In this document: positions 56,568 through 64,000 of the stretch, one piece after another
Layout of the letters: the number at the start of each line of letters is the position of its first letter
How positions within the stretch are numbered: position 1 is the first letter of the stretch
Assembly: GCF_013204795.1 (NCBI RefSeq)
Contig: NZ_JABMKW010000008.1
Coordinates: forward strand, 124,001 to 188,000
Direction: 5' to 3'
DNA length: 64,000 nucleotides
Source of the DNA: Pedobacter panaciterrae
Lineage (GTDB): Bacteria; Bacteroidota; Bacteroidia; Sphingobacteriales; Sphingobacteriaceae
Position numbers and translations under genes: made by a program
Notes under the pieces: model-generated
Seen by the model: only the letters and a program-made list of their open reading frames with translations
Told to the model about the DNA's origin: nothing
The model's database searches: none

Positions 56568-56724
56568 TTGATGGCTTATTTTTATTGGCAACGATAAACC
56601 AATAACACTTTGGTTAATAGATAAGTTTTAAGATTTGCCAAAATCATTTATTTTAATGACAATAGCGTAGAATTTTTAGCAATGCATAAATTGCAATTTT
56701 AAAGTTCGTAACTAACCATACACA

Positions 56725-58164
56725 ATGAAACTAATAAAGACCTATTCAGCAGCAGCATTGTGCTCATTATTGTTTACTGCAAACAGTTATGCGCAATCAT
56801 CTGTAGCAGCACCTAAACCTTATGGTGCCGTTCCAAACAAAAATCAATATGCCTGGCAACAAATGGAGTATTATATGTTTATCCATTTTGGACCAAACAC
56901 ATTTACAGACAAAGAGTGGGGGCATGGCGACGAAGATCCAAAGGTGTTTAATCCTAAGAAACTTGATGCCCGACAATGGGCTCGCACTGCAAAAAATGCT
57001 GGTATGAAGGCAATTATTATTACTGCCAAACACCATGATGGTTTTTGCCTGTGGCCAAGTAAATTCAGTACACACACTGTTAGAGAAAGCGCCTGGAAAG
57101 ACGGTAAAGGAGATGTGCTAAAGGAATTATCTGCAGCTTGTAAGGAATATGGCTTAAAATTCGGGGTTTATTTGTCCCCTTGGGATCGTAATCATCCTGA
57201 ATATGGCACCCCTAAGTATAATGACGTATTTGCCAACACCCTTAATGAGGTATTAAGCAATTACGGAAGTGTTTTTGAACAATGGTTTGACGGTGCAAAT
57301 GGCGGTGATAAAAAGCAGGCATACGACTGGCCTAAGTTTTATAATGTAGTTCGCAAAAACCAACCTCAGGCAGTAATATTTAGTGATATCGGTCCTGATA
57401 TTCGTTGGATGGGAAATGAAAGAGGTGTTGCGGGCGAAACCAACTGGTCGACCTTAAATACCGATGGATTTGGAGTAGGAGCAGAGGCTCCTGAAAGTAA
57501 AGTACTTAACACAGGTGATGAGAATGGTAAATACTGGATTCCTGCAGAGGTTGATGTTTCTATCAGACCAGGATGGTTTTATAGCGCCAATACCGATAAT
57601 CAGGTTAAAACACTTGATCAGCTGGAATCTATCTACAATACTTCCGTCGGCCGCAATAGTAACCTGTTGTTAAATGTTCCGGTAAATCGTGATGGTTTAA
57701 TTCATCCAACAGATTCTACCAGATTAATGGAATTCAAAAAATACCTGGATGCTGCTTATAAAACTGATCTGGCAAAAGGCAGAAAAGTAACAGTAAGCAA
57801 CATCAGAGGAAAGGATAAGAAATTCAATGGACAAAATTTAACCGACGGAAACAACGAGACTTACTGGACAACAGATGATCAGGTAAAAAGCGCAGTGATT
57901 ACCATAGATCTGGGTAAAGAAACCGAGCTTAACCGTATTGTACTTCAGGAATTTATTAAACTAGGACAAAGAGTGAAATCGTTCTCGGTAGAATATCTGG
58001 AAGGATCTGAATTTAAGACTTTAGATACACAGACTACCATAGGTCGCAAAAGAATCCTGGTGTTCCCCACTGTAAAAACGAGTAAGATTAGGGTAAATAT
58101 TCTGGATGCAAATGCCTGCCCGGTACTTTCAAGCGTACAACTTTACAAAGCACCGGACTTATAG
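56725..58164 (+). CDS. GH29 alpha-L-fucosidase with C-terminal F5/8 (discoidin) domain
   Basis: A 479-residue secreted retaining fucosidase. Signal peptide ending NSYAQ; catalytic barrel from about 25 to 340 with YYMFIHFGPNTFTDKEWG, TAKHHDGFCLW and the nucleophile in FEQWFDGANGG (D189). The C-terminal 120 residues (TVSNIRGKDKKFNGQNLTDG, IVLQEFIKLGQRVKSFSVEY) form a coagulation factor 5/8-type carbohydrate-binding module. It removes terminal alpha-fucose. It ends only 3 bp from the stop of the convergent czcA gene. Confidence 0.93.
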   Translation: MKLIKTYSAAALCSLLFTANSYAQSSVAAPKPYGAVPNKNQYAWQQMEYYMFIHFGPNTFTDKEWGHGDEDPKVFNPKKLDARQWARTAKNAGMKAIIITAKHHDGFCLWPSKFSTHTVRESAWKDGKGDVLKELSAACKEYGLKFGVYLSPWDRNHPEYGTPKYNDVFANTLNEVLSNYGSVFEQWFDGANGGDKKQAYDWPKFYNVVRKNQPQAVIFSDIGPDIRWMGNERGVAGETNWSTLNTDGFGVGAEAPESKVLNTGDENGKYWIPAEVDVSIRPGWFYSANTDNQVKTLDQLESIYNTSVGRNSNLLLNVPVNRDGLIHPTDSTRLMEFKKYLDAAYKTDLAKGRKVTVSNIRGKDKKFNGQNLTDGNNETYWTTDDQVKSAVITIDLGKETELNRIVLQEFIKLGQRVKSFSVEYLEGSEFKTLDTQTTIGRKRILVFPTVKTSKIRVNILDANACPVLSSVQLYKAPDL

Positions 58165-58167
58165 GCA

Positions 58168-61100
58168 TTAGTTCTGCGGAACAGATGATATATGTAAATG
58201 TTTAACCTTTTTCTGGTATGCCCAGTAGACAACTATTGGGTATACAAAAAGGTTAAATAATGTATTGGTTATCAATCCACCTATAACTACAATAGCTAAA
58301 GGTTTTGATGCTTCTGAACCTATTCCGGTTGATAGTGCAGCCGGCATCAAACCAATTGCAGCCATCAACGCAGTCATAATTACCGGACGCATTCTGGTGG
58401 CAACGCCATTTTTCAGTGCGTCAGCAAAAGTCCATTCCGGACGATGTTTTAATTCTACCATATTGCTTTTAAATCGTGTAATCAGAATTACCCCATTTTG
58501 CACGCATATACCAAACAGTGCAATAAATCCAATGCCGGCCGAAATATTGAAGTTAACTCCCGTTGCGAGCAACGCAAGTATGCCCCCAATCATTGCAAAT
58601 GGTACATTGTTTAACACCAGTAATGAATCTTTAATGTTTCCGAACAATACAAACAGGATAAAAAATATGAGCAATAAGCTGATCGGCACAGCTTCAGATA
58701 AACGACTGGTTGCCCTTTGTTGGTTCTCAAAATCACCTGCCCATTCCAGTTTGTATTCTTTAGGAAGTTTAATTTGAGCTTTTACTTTAGCCTGTGCTTC
58801 GGCAATTACACTTCCCATATCACGCCCTCTTATTGAGAATTTAATGGCCCCATAGCGTTCATGCTTATCGCGGTAAATAATGCTTGGGCCGGTAATTTTA
58901 CGAATAGTAGAAATTTCACTTAATGGAACTTTGGCACCAGAAATAGTAGGGATACGTAGCGCACCAATTGAAGCTTCATCTTTTCTAAAGTCTTCAGGAT
59001 ATCTGATTCGGAGATCAAATTTACGCTCTCCTTCATAAATCTGTGTAGCGGCTTTACCACCAATAGCCATCTCTATTATGGAGTTTGCATCCTCTGTTCT
59101 CACTCCGTATAGCGCCATTTTACTTTGATCGAGGTTGATCTGCAATTCAGGCTGTCCAAGATTTCTAAGAATCCCTAAATCCTCAATCCCATTAACTGTT
59201 TTTAGAATGTTATATATGTCTTGCTCATGCTTTTCGATAAAGGAATAATCGTTGCCAAACATTTTAACCACAATAGATCCTTTTACACCTGATACCGCTT
59301 CCTCCACGTTATCCGAAATTGGCTGAGAGAAGTTTAAACTAATACCGGGATAACCTTTAAGCTTTTCCTGCATACGCTCTACCAGTTCCTCTTTGGTTTG
59401 CTTACGTTTCCATTCTGCTTTGGGATAAATATCAACCAGGAATTCCATATTGTAAAATCCTGTTGCATCTGTGCCGTCGTTTGGTCGGCCGGTTTGCGAT
59501 ATTACCTGTTTCACCTCCTCAAAGCTTAAAAAGATCTTACGCATCTCGTTCGAAAGCTTTTTAGTTTCATTGAGTGAAACACTTAGCGGAGCACTGGCCC
59601 TTACATATATGGATCCTTCATCCAGTGTAGGTAAAAACTCCGTTCCCAGAAATTTAAAGCTAAATAAGCCAACAACCAGTATAACCATGGCTGTACCGAA
59701 GACGAGTTTTCTAGCTTTAAAGCATGCCGTGTAAACCCGCATCACAACTTTTGTAAGGAACTCTAAAAAGATGTTGTGCTTTTCTTTAACATTCTTTCTA
59801 AGCAATACACTTGCCATTGCTGGTACCAATGTAAAGGTTAGCAACAGGGCACCTAACAATGCAAAACTTAGGGTCCATGCCAATGGCGAGAACATTTTAC
59901 CTTCTACTTTTTCAAAAGTAAAGATTGGCATTAAGCCGGTAATGATAATCAGTTTGGCAAAGAAAATGCCCTTGCCATTTTCCAGACAGGCCCTTTTAAT
60001 GATGCCTAGTTTACTCATCCGGTTAAATTTCTCGGCGCCGTTTTTATGAGAGTTGTAATCGAGGGCGACAAAAATCCCCTCTACCATTACTACTGCACCG
60101 TCTATAATGATCCCGAAATCTATGGCGCCCATAGAGAGCAGGTTGGCCGACATACCCTTTAGTTTTAAACAAATAAAAGCAAAAAGGAGTGCCAGGGGTA
60201 TAATAAGAGAAACGATCAGTGTGGTTCTCCAATCAGCCATAAACAGGAACACAATCAGGGTAACAAAAATGATCCCTTCCAGCATGTTGTGCATTACTGT
60301 ATGCGTGGCAAAATTTACCAGATTCTCACGGTCATAGAAAGGACTGATCTTTACGTCGCCCGGCAAAATGTTTTCATTTACATCCTTAATCTTTTCTTTA
60401 AGGTTGTGGATCACTTCGCTTGGGTTTTCGCCCTTACGCATCACTACAATACCTTCAACTACATCAGGATCATGGTCTCTGCCAACCTGCCCTAAGCGTG
60501 GTAGAGCAGATTCCGTTACCTCGGCTATGGTTTTAACATACACCGGTGTGCCGTTAAAGTTGTCAATAATGATGTTCTTGATCTCATCAATATTATTTAG
60601 CACACCAATTCCGCGTACCACATAAGCTTGTCCACTTTGCTCAATCACATCGCCACCCACATTAATGTTGCTTTTAGAAACAGCTTCAAAAAGTTCTGTA
60701 GCAGTTACTCCGTATTGTAATGATTTTTGAGGATCAACTGTGATTTGGTATGTTTTAACTTCTCCGCCAAAGCTTACCACATCGGCGATGCCTGGTACTG
60801 ATAGCAGCTCCCGTTCAACCACCCAATCCTGCAAAGTTTTTAGCTCTCTGACGGATTTCTTATCGCTTTTAAGCGTATACCGGAAAATCTCGCCGGTAGG
60901 GCCATATGGTGGTTGGACTTCCGGCTTCGCACCCGAAGGCAGGTCGGCCTCATCAAGGTGGTTGTTTACCTGAACCCTTGCAAATTGATAATCTACATCG
61001 TCCTCAAATGTGATTTTAACTACCGATAGCCCAAATAAAGACGAAGAACGGATACTTGTTCTTTTCTCGGTTGGGTTCATGGCAATTTCTAGTGGCCGGG

Positions 61101-61305
61101 TAACAAACTTTTCAACCTCTTCGGCACTGCGGCCAGGCCACTGTGTAATGATGGTTATATTAGTATTGGTTACATCCGGAAAAGCTTCAATAGTGGTATG
61201 CTTGAAACTAAGATACCCTGCCAGCACTAAAATAAAGGTGGCAAAAAATACAAAGTATTTATTTTTAAGGGAAAAATTTATGATCGACTTAATGAATTGA
61301 TTCAT
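58168..61305 (-). CDS. czcA: Heavy-metal RND efflux pump, CzcA/CusA type
   Basis: A 1045-residue inner-membrane proton/metal antiporter. Twelve membrane helices and two large periplasmic loops are expected, with the heavy-metal RND hallmark in helix 4 (AIDFGIIIDGAVVMVEG: Asp, Asp, Glu of the proton relay). Start FIKSIINFSLKNKYFV and VTNTNITIITQWPGRSAEEVEKFV region are typical. Whether it exports Cu/Ag or Co/Zn/Cd is not clear. It is the last gene of the operon, 17 bp after czcB. Its final codons contain a long inverted repeat. Confidence 0.93.
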   Translation of the reverse strand: MNQFIKSIINFSLKNKYFVFFATFILVLAGYLSFKHTTIEAFPDVTNTNITIITQWPGRSAEEVEKFVTRPLEIAMNPTEKRTSIRSSSLFGLSVVKITFEDDVDYQFARVQVNNHLDEADLPSGAKPEVQPPYGPTGEIFRYTLKSDKKSVRELKTLQDWVVERELLSVPGIADVVSFGGEVKTYQITVDPQKSLQYGVTATELFEAVSKSNINVGGDVIEQSGQAYVVRGIGVLNNIDEIKNIIIDNFNGTPVYVKTIAEVTESALPRLGQVGRDHDPDVVEGIVVMRKGENPSEVIHNLKEKIKDVNENILPGDVKISPFYDRENLVNFATHTVMHNMLEGIIFVTLIVFLFMADWRTTLIVSLIIPLALLFAFICLKLKGMSANLLSMGAIDFGIIIDGAVVMVEGIFVALDYNSHKNGAEKFNRMSKLGIIKRACLENGKGIFFAKLIIITGLMPIFTFEKVEGKMFSPLAWTLSFALLGALLLTFTLVPAMASVLLRKNVKEKHNIFLEFLTKVVMRVYTACFKARKLVFGTAMVILVVGLFSFKFLGTEFLPTLDEGSIYVRASAPLSVSLNETKKLSNEMRKIFLSFEEVKQVISQTGRPNDGTDATGFYNMEFLVDIYPKAEWKRKQTKEELVERMQEKLKGYPGISLNFSQPISDNVEEAVSGVKGSIVVKMFGNDYSFIEKHEQDIYNILKTVNGIEDLGILRNLGQPELQINLDQSKMALYGVRTEDANSIIEMAIGGKAATQIYEGERKFDLRIRYPEDFRKDEASIGALRIPTISGAKVPLSEISTIRKITGPSIIYRDKHERYGAIKFSIRGRDMGSVIAEAQAKVKAQIKLPKEYKLEWAGDFENQQRATSRLSEAVPISLLLIFFILFVLFGNIKDSLLVLNNVPFAMIGGILALLATGVNFNISAGIGFIALFGICVQNGVILITRFKSNMVELKHRPEWTFADALKNGVATRMRPVIMTALMAAIGLMPAALSTGIGSEASKPLAIVVIGGLITNTLFNLFVYPIVVYWAYQKKVKHLHISSVPQN
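58201..58257. repeat. Large inverted repeat inside the 3' end of czcA
   Basis: TTTAACCTTTTT (58201-58212) pairs perfectly with AAAAAGGTTAAA (58246-58257), and GTATGCCCA (58216-58224) with TGGGTATAC (58237-58245) with one wobble. It starts 37 bp past the GH29 stop and lies in the czcA coding end; it may terminate the GH29 transcript. Confidence 0.75.
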
Positions 61306-61322
61306 TACTATAAGTTAAGGGG

Positions 61323-62423
61323 TTATTGAGGTCTCAAACTGTCGTACAGGAAAAGTTGTTTAGAAGCAACAACTCTATCGCCTGCATTAAGACCCTTGCT
61401 GATATAGGCCTTGTTTTCGAATTTTCTGCCTATTTCTACTTCCTGTATACGTACTTTTTTTACCGGATCAAGCACCAGCACGTAATATTTATTATTGTCA
61501 AAAATGAGGCAATCTGTACTTACCACTGGCAAGGTTGCACCATTCCGGGTGGCAATTTGTACAGTTGCCATCATTCCCGGCTTTAATAAATAACCCGGAT
61601 TATCTATCACCACCCTGGCATTCATTACTTTACTGTCATTGTCGAGCATGTTGTAGATTTTACTGATTTTGCCTTTAAATGGTTTATCTGGATAGGATAG
61701 AATTGAAAGATTAACCTCGTCGCCCTCTTTAATTTTGGAAATGTCTGATTCGTAAATATTGATCAATGCCCATACATTAGAAAGATCAGCTATTGTAAAT
61801 AAGTTCTCATTGTTATCTGGTCTTACCTGCATATTGCTGGTTATATTTTTATCGATTATGAAACCAGATATTGGTGCTTTTATAACATAGGTACCATTCT
61901 TATTACCCCCATTTAAAGACAGAATAGACCTGCTTCTTTTATCTTCTGCTTCCTTAACCATAAGGTCGTTTTTTGCCTGTTCAAGATCGCGTTCAGAAGC
62001 TAATCCGCTTTTAAACATATCCTCTGTAAGTTTTACACTGCGTTGCGCATTTCTTAATTCTGCAGAAGAGCTGATGGCTTCTTTATCAAAACCAGCCATT
62101 TCTGCACTGGTCATAGTGGCCAGTAGCTGGCCTTTGGTTACCCGGTCTCCTCGTTTTGCCGGTACGTTTTTAACAAGCCCGCTTACCATTGGGTAAACCT
62201 TTGACATGTTCTCCTCGTTGGCCGTGATCTTTGCTGAAAAATTAAGGTCTGTCTGATTATTTGCGCCCTGTACGGTGTCTATTTCCAGCCTTTTCAGCAA
62301 AGAGTCTGTAATTACAAATTTTTCCTCCTTTGGAGCTTCTTTCGGCTGTTCTGAACAGCCTTGTAGAAATATTACAGCAGAGAGGGCAGTAAGTGTGCTG
62401 ATGGTTTTAATGATTTTTTGCAT
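61323..62423 (-). CDS. czcB: Periplasmic adaptor (membrane fusion) protein of the metal efflux system
   Basis: A 366-residue lipoprotein (lipobox IFLQGC near residue 23) linking the RND pump to the outer membrane channel. The lipoyl/barrel-sandwich hybrid parts (VYPMVSGLVKNVPAKRGDRVTKGQ region, VIKAPISGFIIDKNI), an alpha-helical hairpin between them (EAISSSAELRNAQRSVKLTED region) and beta-barrel domain (VWALINIYESDISKIKEGD region) are all visible. It lies 7 bp after czcC and 17 bp before czcA. Confidence 0.92.
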   Translation of the reverse strand: MQKIIKTISTLTALSAVIFLQGCSEQPKEAPKEEKFVITDSLLKRLEIDTVQGANNQTDLNFSAKITANEENMSKVYPMVSGLVKNVPAKRGDRVTKGQLLATMTSAEMAGFDKEAISSSAELRNAQRSVKLTEDMFKSGLASERDLEQAKNDLMVKEAEDKRSRSILSLNGGNKNGTYVIKAPISGFIIDKNITSNMQVRPDNNENLFTIADLSNVWALINIYESDISKIKEGDEVNLSILSYPDKPFKGKISKIYNMLDNDSKVMNARVVIDNPGYLLKPGMMATVQIATRNGATLPVVSTDCLIFDNNKYYVLVLDPVKKVRIQEVEIGRKFENKAYISKGLNAGDRVVASKQLFLYDSLRPQ

Positions 62424-62430
62424 GTGTGCG

Positions 62431-63720
62431 TTATTTAAAAATAGTTGAGCCGGTAACGAAATTGATTTCTTCCTTAGCGTTCATGCGCTCGTATTTTAAT
62501 GTGTTCATTTGTAATGTGCTGGCTTTGTAGGAGTCGTAGAAATCCAAAAATTCAATCAGACTGATGTTCCTGTTTTTGAAATTTTTTATCACTTCAACAA
62601 TCAGTTTGTCAAAATCAGCATTGAAATTACTGTCGAGCCCACGATACAGTTTTTCGGTTCTTAAAGCAGATGTATAACTATTGTATACCTCATTTTCGAG
62701 AATTGCTTCCTGCTGACTGAGCTTCGAGTTGCCTGCATCAATTGCAATTTTGGCCTTTTTTATTTCGCCCTGATTCCTGTTAAACAATGGTATTGGAAGT
62801 TTTATCCCTAGTCCGGTATAATTATCAGGATAAGAGCCCTTGAGGTCGTAAATAAGTGAGAGTTCAACATCAGGAACGGCATTGGCTTTTTGTAACCTCA
62901 GGTTGTTTTCGGCATAGGTGATTTCAGTTTTTGCCAGCTGAAGATCAGCGCGATTGCTCCTTGCGGTATCCAGTAAATTAGTATAGGTGTTTTTATCAGG
63001 TTGGTAGTTCTGTTCTTCCTCTGAAGGAACCACAAGAACAAGATTTGCATCAGGCCTGATGTTTGTCATCAGTTTAAGCTGAGTTTGCAAATCCTCAATA
63101 TCATTAAGTAAACTGCTATATTCTCCTTGCAGACTGTATAACAATGATTTGATCCTGATGATATCCTTCATGGCTACATTTCCCATCTTTAACTGTTGCT
63201 CATTGGCATTCAATAAAAGTTCAAGGGAATTGATCTGCTCCTGGTAGACTTTGGCAGATTGCTGATCGTAATACATCTTATAAAAAGTGGAGCTGAGTGT
63301 ATATCGCAAAGTGCGCATCAGATCAAAATATTCGTACTCGGCCAGTTTAACCCCGGTAGTAGCTAGTTTAATATTCTTGTTGCGTTTACCGGCAAGCTTA
63401 ATCATTTGTGATAAAGAGCCCTGATATTGTCCGGTAGCTTTGCTGGTTTCAAGAAATCTCTTTGTTTCTTTATTGTACAAAAGATTTTCGTAGCTGATTT
63501 CAGGATTGTCAAATAAGCGGGCGGTTATCACATCGGCCTTTGCCTGATCTGTTTGGTATTGCTGAGCGATTAGCTGGTAGTTGTTCTTTACAAAAAGACT
63601 TTCGGTATCCCGTAGGCTTAGCTTAATCGAATCTGTTACCTGTGCTGAAGCTGTTGTTGCAAAGAAAACGAGCAGTATGCAGCCAAAAAAGGTATGGAAT
63701 CTTAAAGGTATCATAACCAT
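62431..63720 (-). CDS. czcC: TolC-family outer membrane channel of the metal efflux system
   Basis: A 429-residue outer membrane factor. Signal peptide (FFGCILLVFFATTASAQ) after a start at ATG 63720; the ATG two codons later is also possible. Two repeats of long helices typical of CzcC/TolC are seen (LSLRDTESLFVKNNYQLIAQQ region, YAENNLRLQKANAVPDVELSL region). GIKLPIPLFNRNQGEIKKAK is characteristic of the heavy-metal group. It is the first gene of the efflux operon, with a consensus -7 element and a four-fold direct repeat upstream. Confidence 0.92.
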   Translation of the reverse strand: MVMIPLRFHTFFGCILLVFFATTASAQVTDSIKLSLRDTESLFVKNNYQLIAQQYQTDQAKADVITARLFDNPEISYENLLYNKETKRFLETSKATGQYQGSLSQMIKLAGKRNKNIKLATTGVKLAEYEYFDLMRTLRYTLSSTFYKMYYDQQSAKVYQEQINSLELLLNANEQQLKMGNVAMKDIIRIKSLLYSLQGEYSSLLNDIEDLQTQLKLMTNIRPDANLVLVVPSEEEQNYQPDKNTYTNLLDTARSNRADLQLAKTEITYAENNLRLQKANAVPDVELSLIYDLKGSYPDNYTGLGIKLPIPLFNRNQGEIKKAKIAIDAGNSKLSQQEAILENEVYNSYTSALRTEKLYRGLDSNFNADFDKLIVEVIKNFKNRNISLIEFLDFYDSYKASTLQMNTLKYERMNAKEEINFVTGSTIFK

Positions 63721-63736
63721 TTGTGTAATGTTTGGT

Positions 63737-63744
63737 CAAACCTA
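63737..63744 (-). promoter_or_regulatory. -7 element TAGGTTTG of the czcCBA operon
   Basis: Exact TAnnTTTG match on the minus strand, 16 bp before the czcC ATG. The expected -33 region falls within the adjacent 11-bp repeats. Confidence 0.6.
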
Positions 63745-63752
63745 CCCTGAGA

Positions 63753-63796
63753 GAATTAAAGCGAAATTAAAGCGAAATTAAAATGAGATTAAAATA
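63753..63796. promoter_or_regulatory. Four 11-bp direct repeats (response-regulator type site) before czcC
   Basis: ATTAAA cores start their TTAAA at 63756, 63767, 63778 and 63789, exactly 11 bp apart; the first three are followed or preceded by GCGAAA-type spacers. This phasing is what OmpR/PhoB-family response regulators bind. The last copy overlaps the stop codon of the upstream kinase gene. Confidence 0.6.
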
Positions 63797-64000
63797 GCGG
63801 GAAGTGCACATGGAAGGTGGTGCCCTGGTGCTTTTGTGACTTTACACTGATGTTCCCCTGATAGAGCATAATGATTTTATGTGCCATATATAGGCCCATA
63901 CCACTGCCTGAATGTTCAGCTTTAGATGATGAGCTGTAAAAAGGTTTGAATATGTTATCCAGATCAGCAGGCGCTATTCCAACACCAGTATCGATAATGA
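63789..64000 (-). CDS. Sensor histidine kinase, C-terminal end (5' part outside window)
   Basis: The last 69 codons of a kinase gene running in from the right edge. The visible part is the ATP-binding domain: IIDTGVGI (G1 box), IFKPFYSSS (F box) and SGSGMGLYMAHKI (G2 box), ending FHVHFPLF. The phosphorylated His domain lies outside the window. It is directly upstream of czcCBA on the same strand, so it probably belongs to the two-component system that controls metal efflux. Confidence 0.88.
   Translation of the reverse strand, partial: IIDTGVGIAPADLDNIFKPFYSSSSKAEHSGSGMGLYMAHKIIMLYQGNISVKSQKHQGTTFHVHFPLF

Overview
The window is chromosomal DNA of a Bacteroidota bacterium, most likely a Pedobacter-like member of the Sphingobacteriaceae. 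Evidence: two SusC/SusD pairs, many secreted glycosidases, lipoproteins with short lipoboxes, several TAnnTTTG -7 promoter elements, weak Shine-Dalgarno sequences, a fused CcsB/CcsA cytochrome c assembly protein, a tRNA without encoded CCA, and AT-rich coding. No rRNA, CRISPR array, insertion sequence or phage gene was seen.

Layout. 1-2365: secreted GH123/DUF6067-like protein cut by the window edge. 2499-6122: PLP-dependent Cys/Met-family enzyme followed by a TonB-dependent receptor. 6149-6237: a perfect 38-bp inverted repeat between convergent genes. 6257-12139: a propeller/HEAT/cytochrome c protein with a DUF1080 lipoprotein, divergent from a DUF5916 barrel protein. 12310-12407: a possible structured RNA. 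12487-18760: L,D-transpeptidase, CcsBA, a 2H phosphoesterase, and a small-protein/nucleotidyltransferase pair resembling a toxin-antitoxin module. 18828-39905: a fucose/rhamnose region with an esterase, GH95, two GH78 rhamnosidases, a GntR-type regulator, rhamnose permease, isomerase, kinase and a fused aldolase/dehydrogenase. This takes L-rhamnose from released sugar to L-lactaldehyde-level products.

Inside that sugar region lies a leftward SusC/SusD operon (29614-25044). Its 5' leader holds a clear SAM-I (S-box) riboswitch aptamer on the minus strand (29971-29867) and then a short reading frame with tandem Cys codons just before susC. The operon is therefore probably a sulfur/methionine-responsive uptake system, not part of the rhamnose machinery around it.

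39960-45061: EamA transporter, an unknown lipoprotein, tRNA-Arg(CCG), a 627-bp non-coding stretch with a three-fold 11-bp repeat and a candidate rod-like ncRNA, a sialate O-acetylesterase and an SDR enzyme. 45163-52010: a second SusCD operon with an unknown secreted protein and a secreted EEP-family hydrolase. 52577-56567: MgtE, YchF and two small membrane/lipid-type proteins. 56725-58164: GH29 fucosidase. 58168-64000: a CzcCBA-type metal efflux operon read leftward, preceded by four 11-bp direct repeats, a consensus -7 element and the 3' end of a histidine kinase gene.

All assignments come from reading motifs, lengths and context; no database search or folding program was run. Several starts were moved to internal ATG codons, and the reason is given in each entry.
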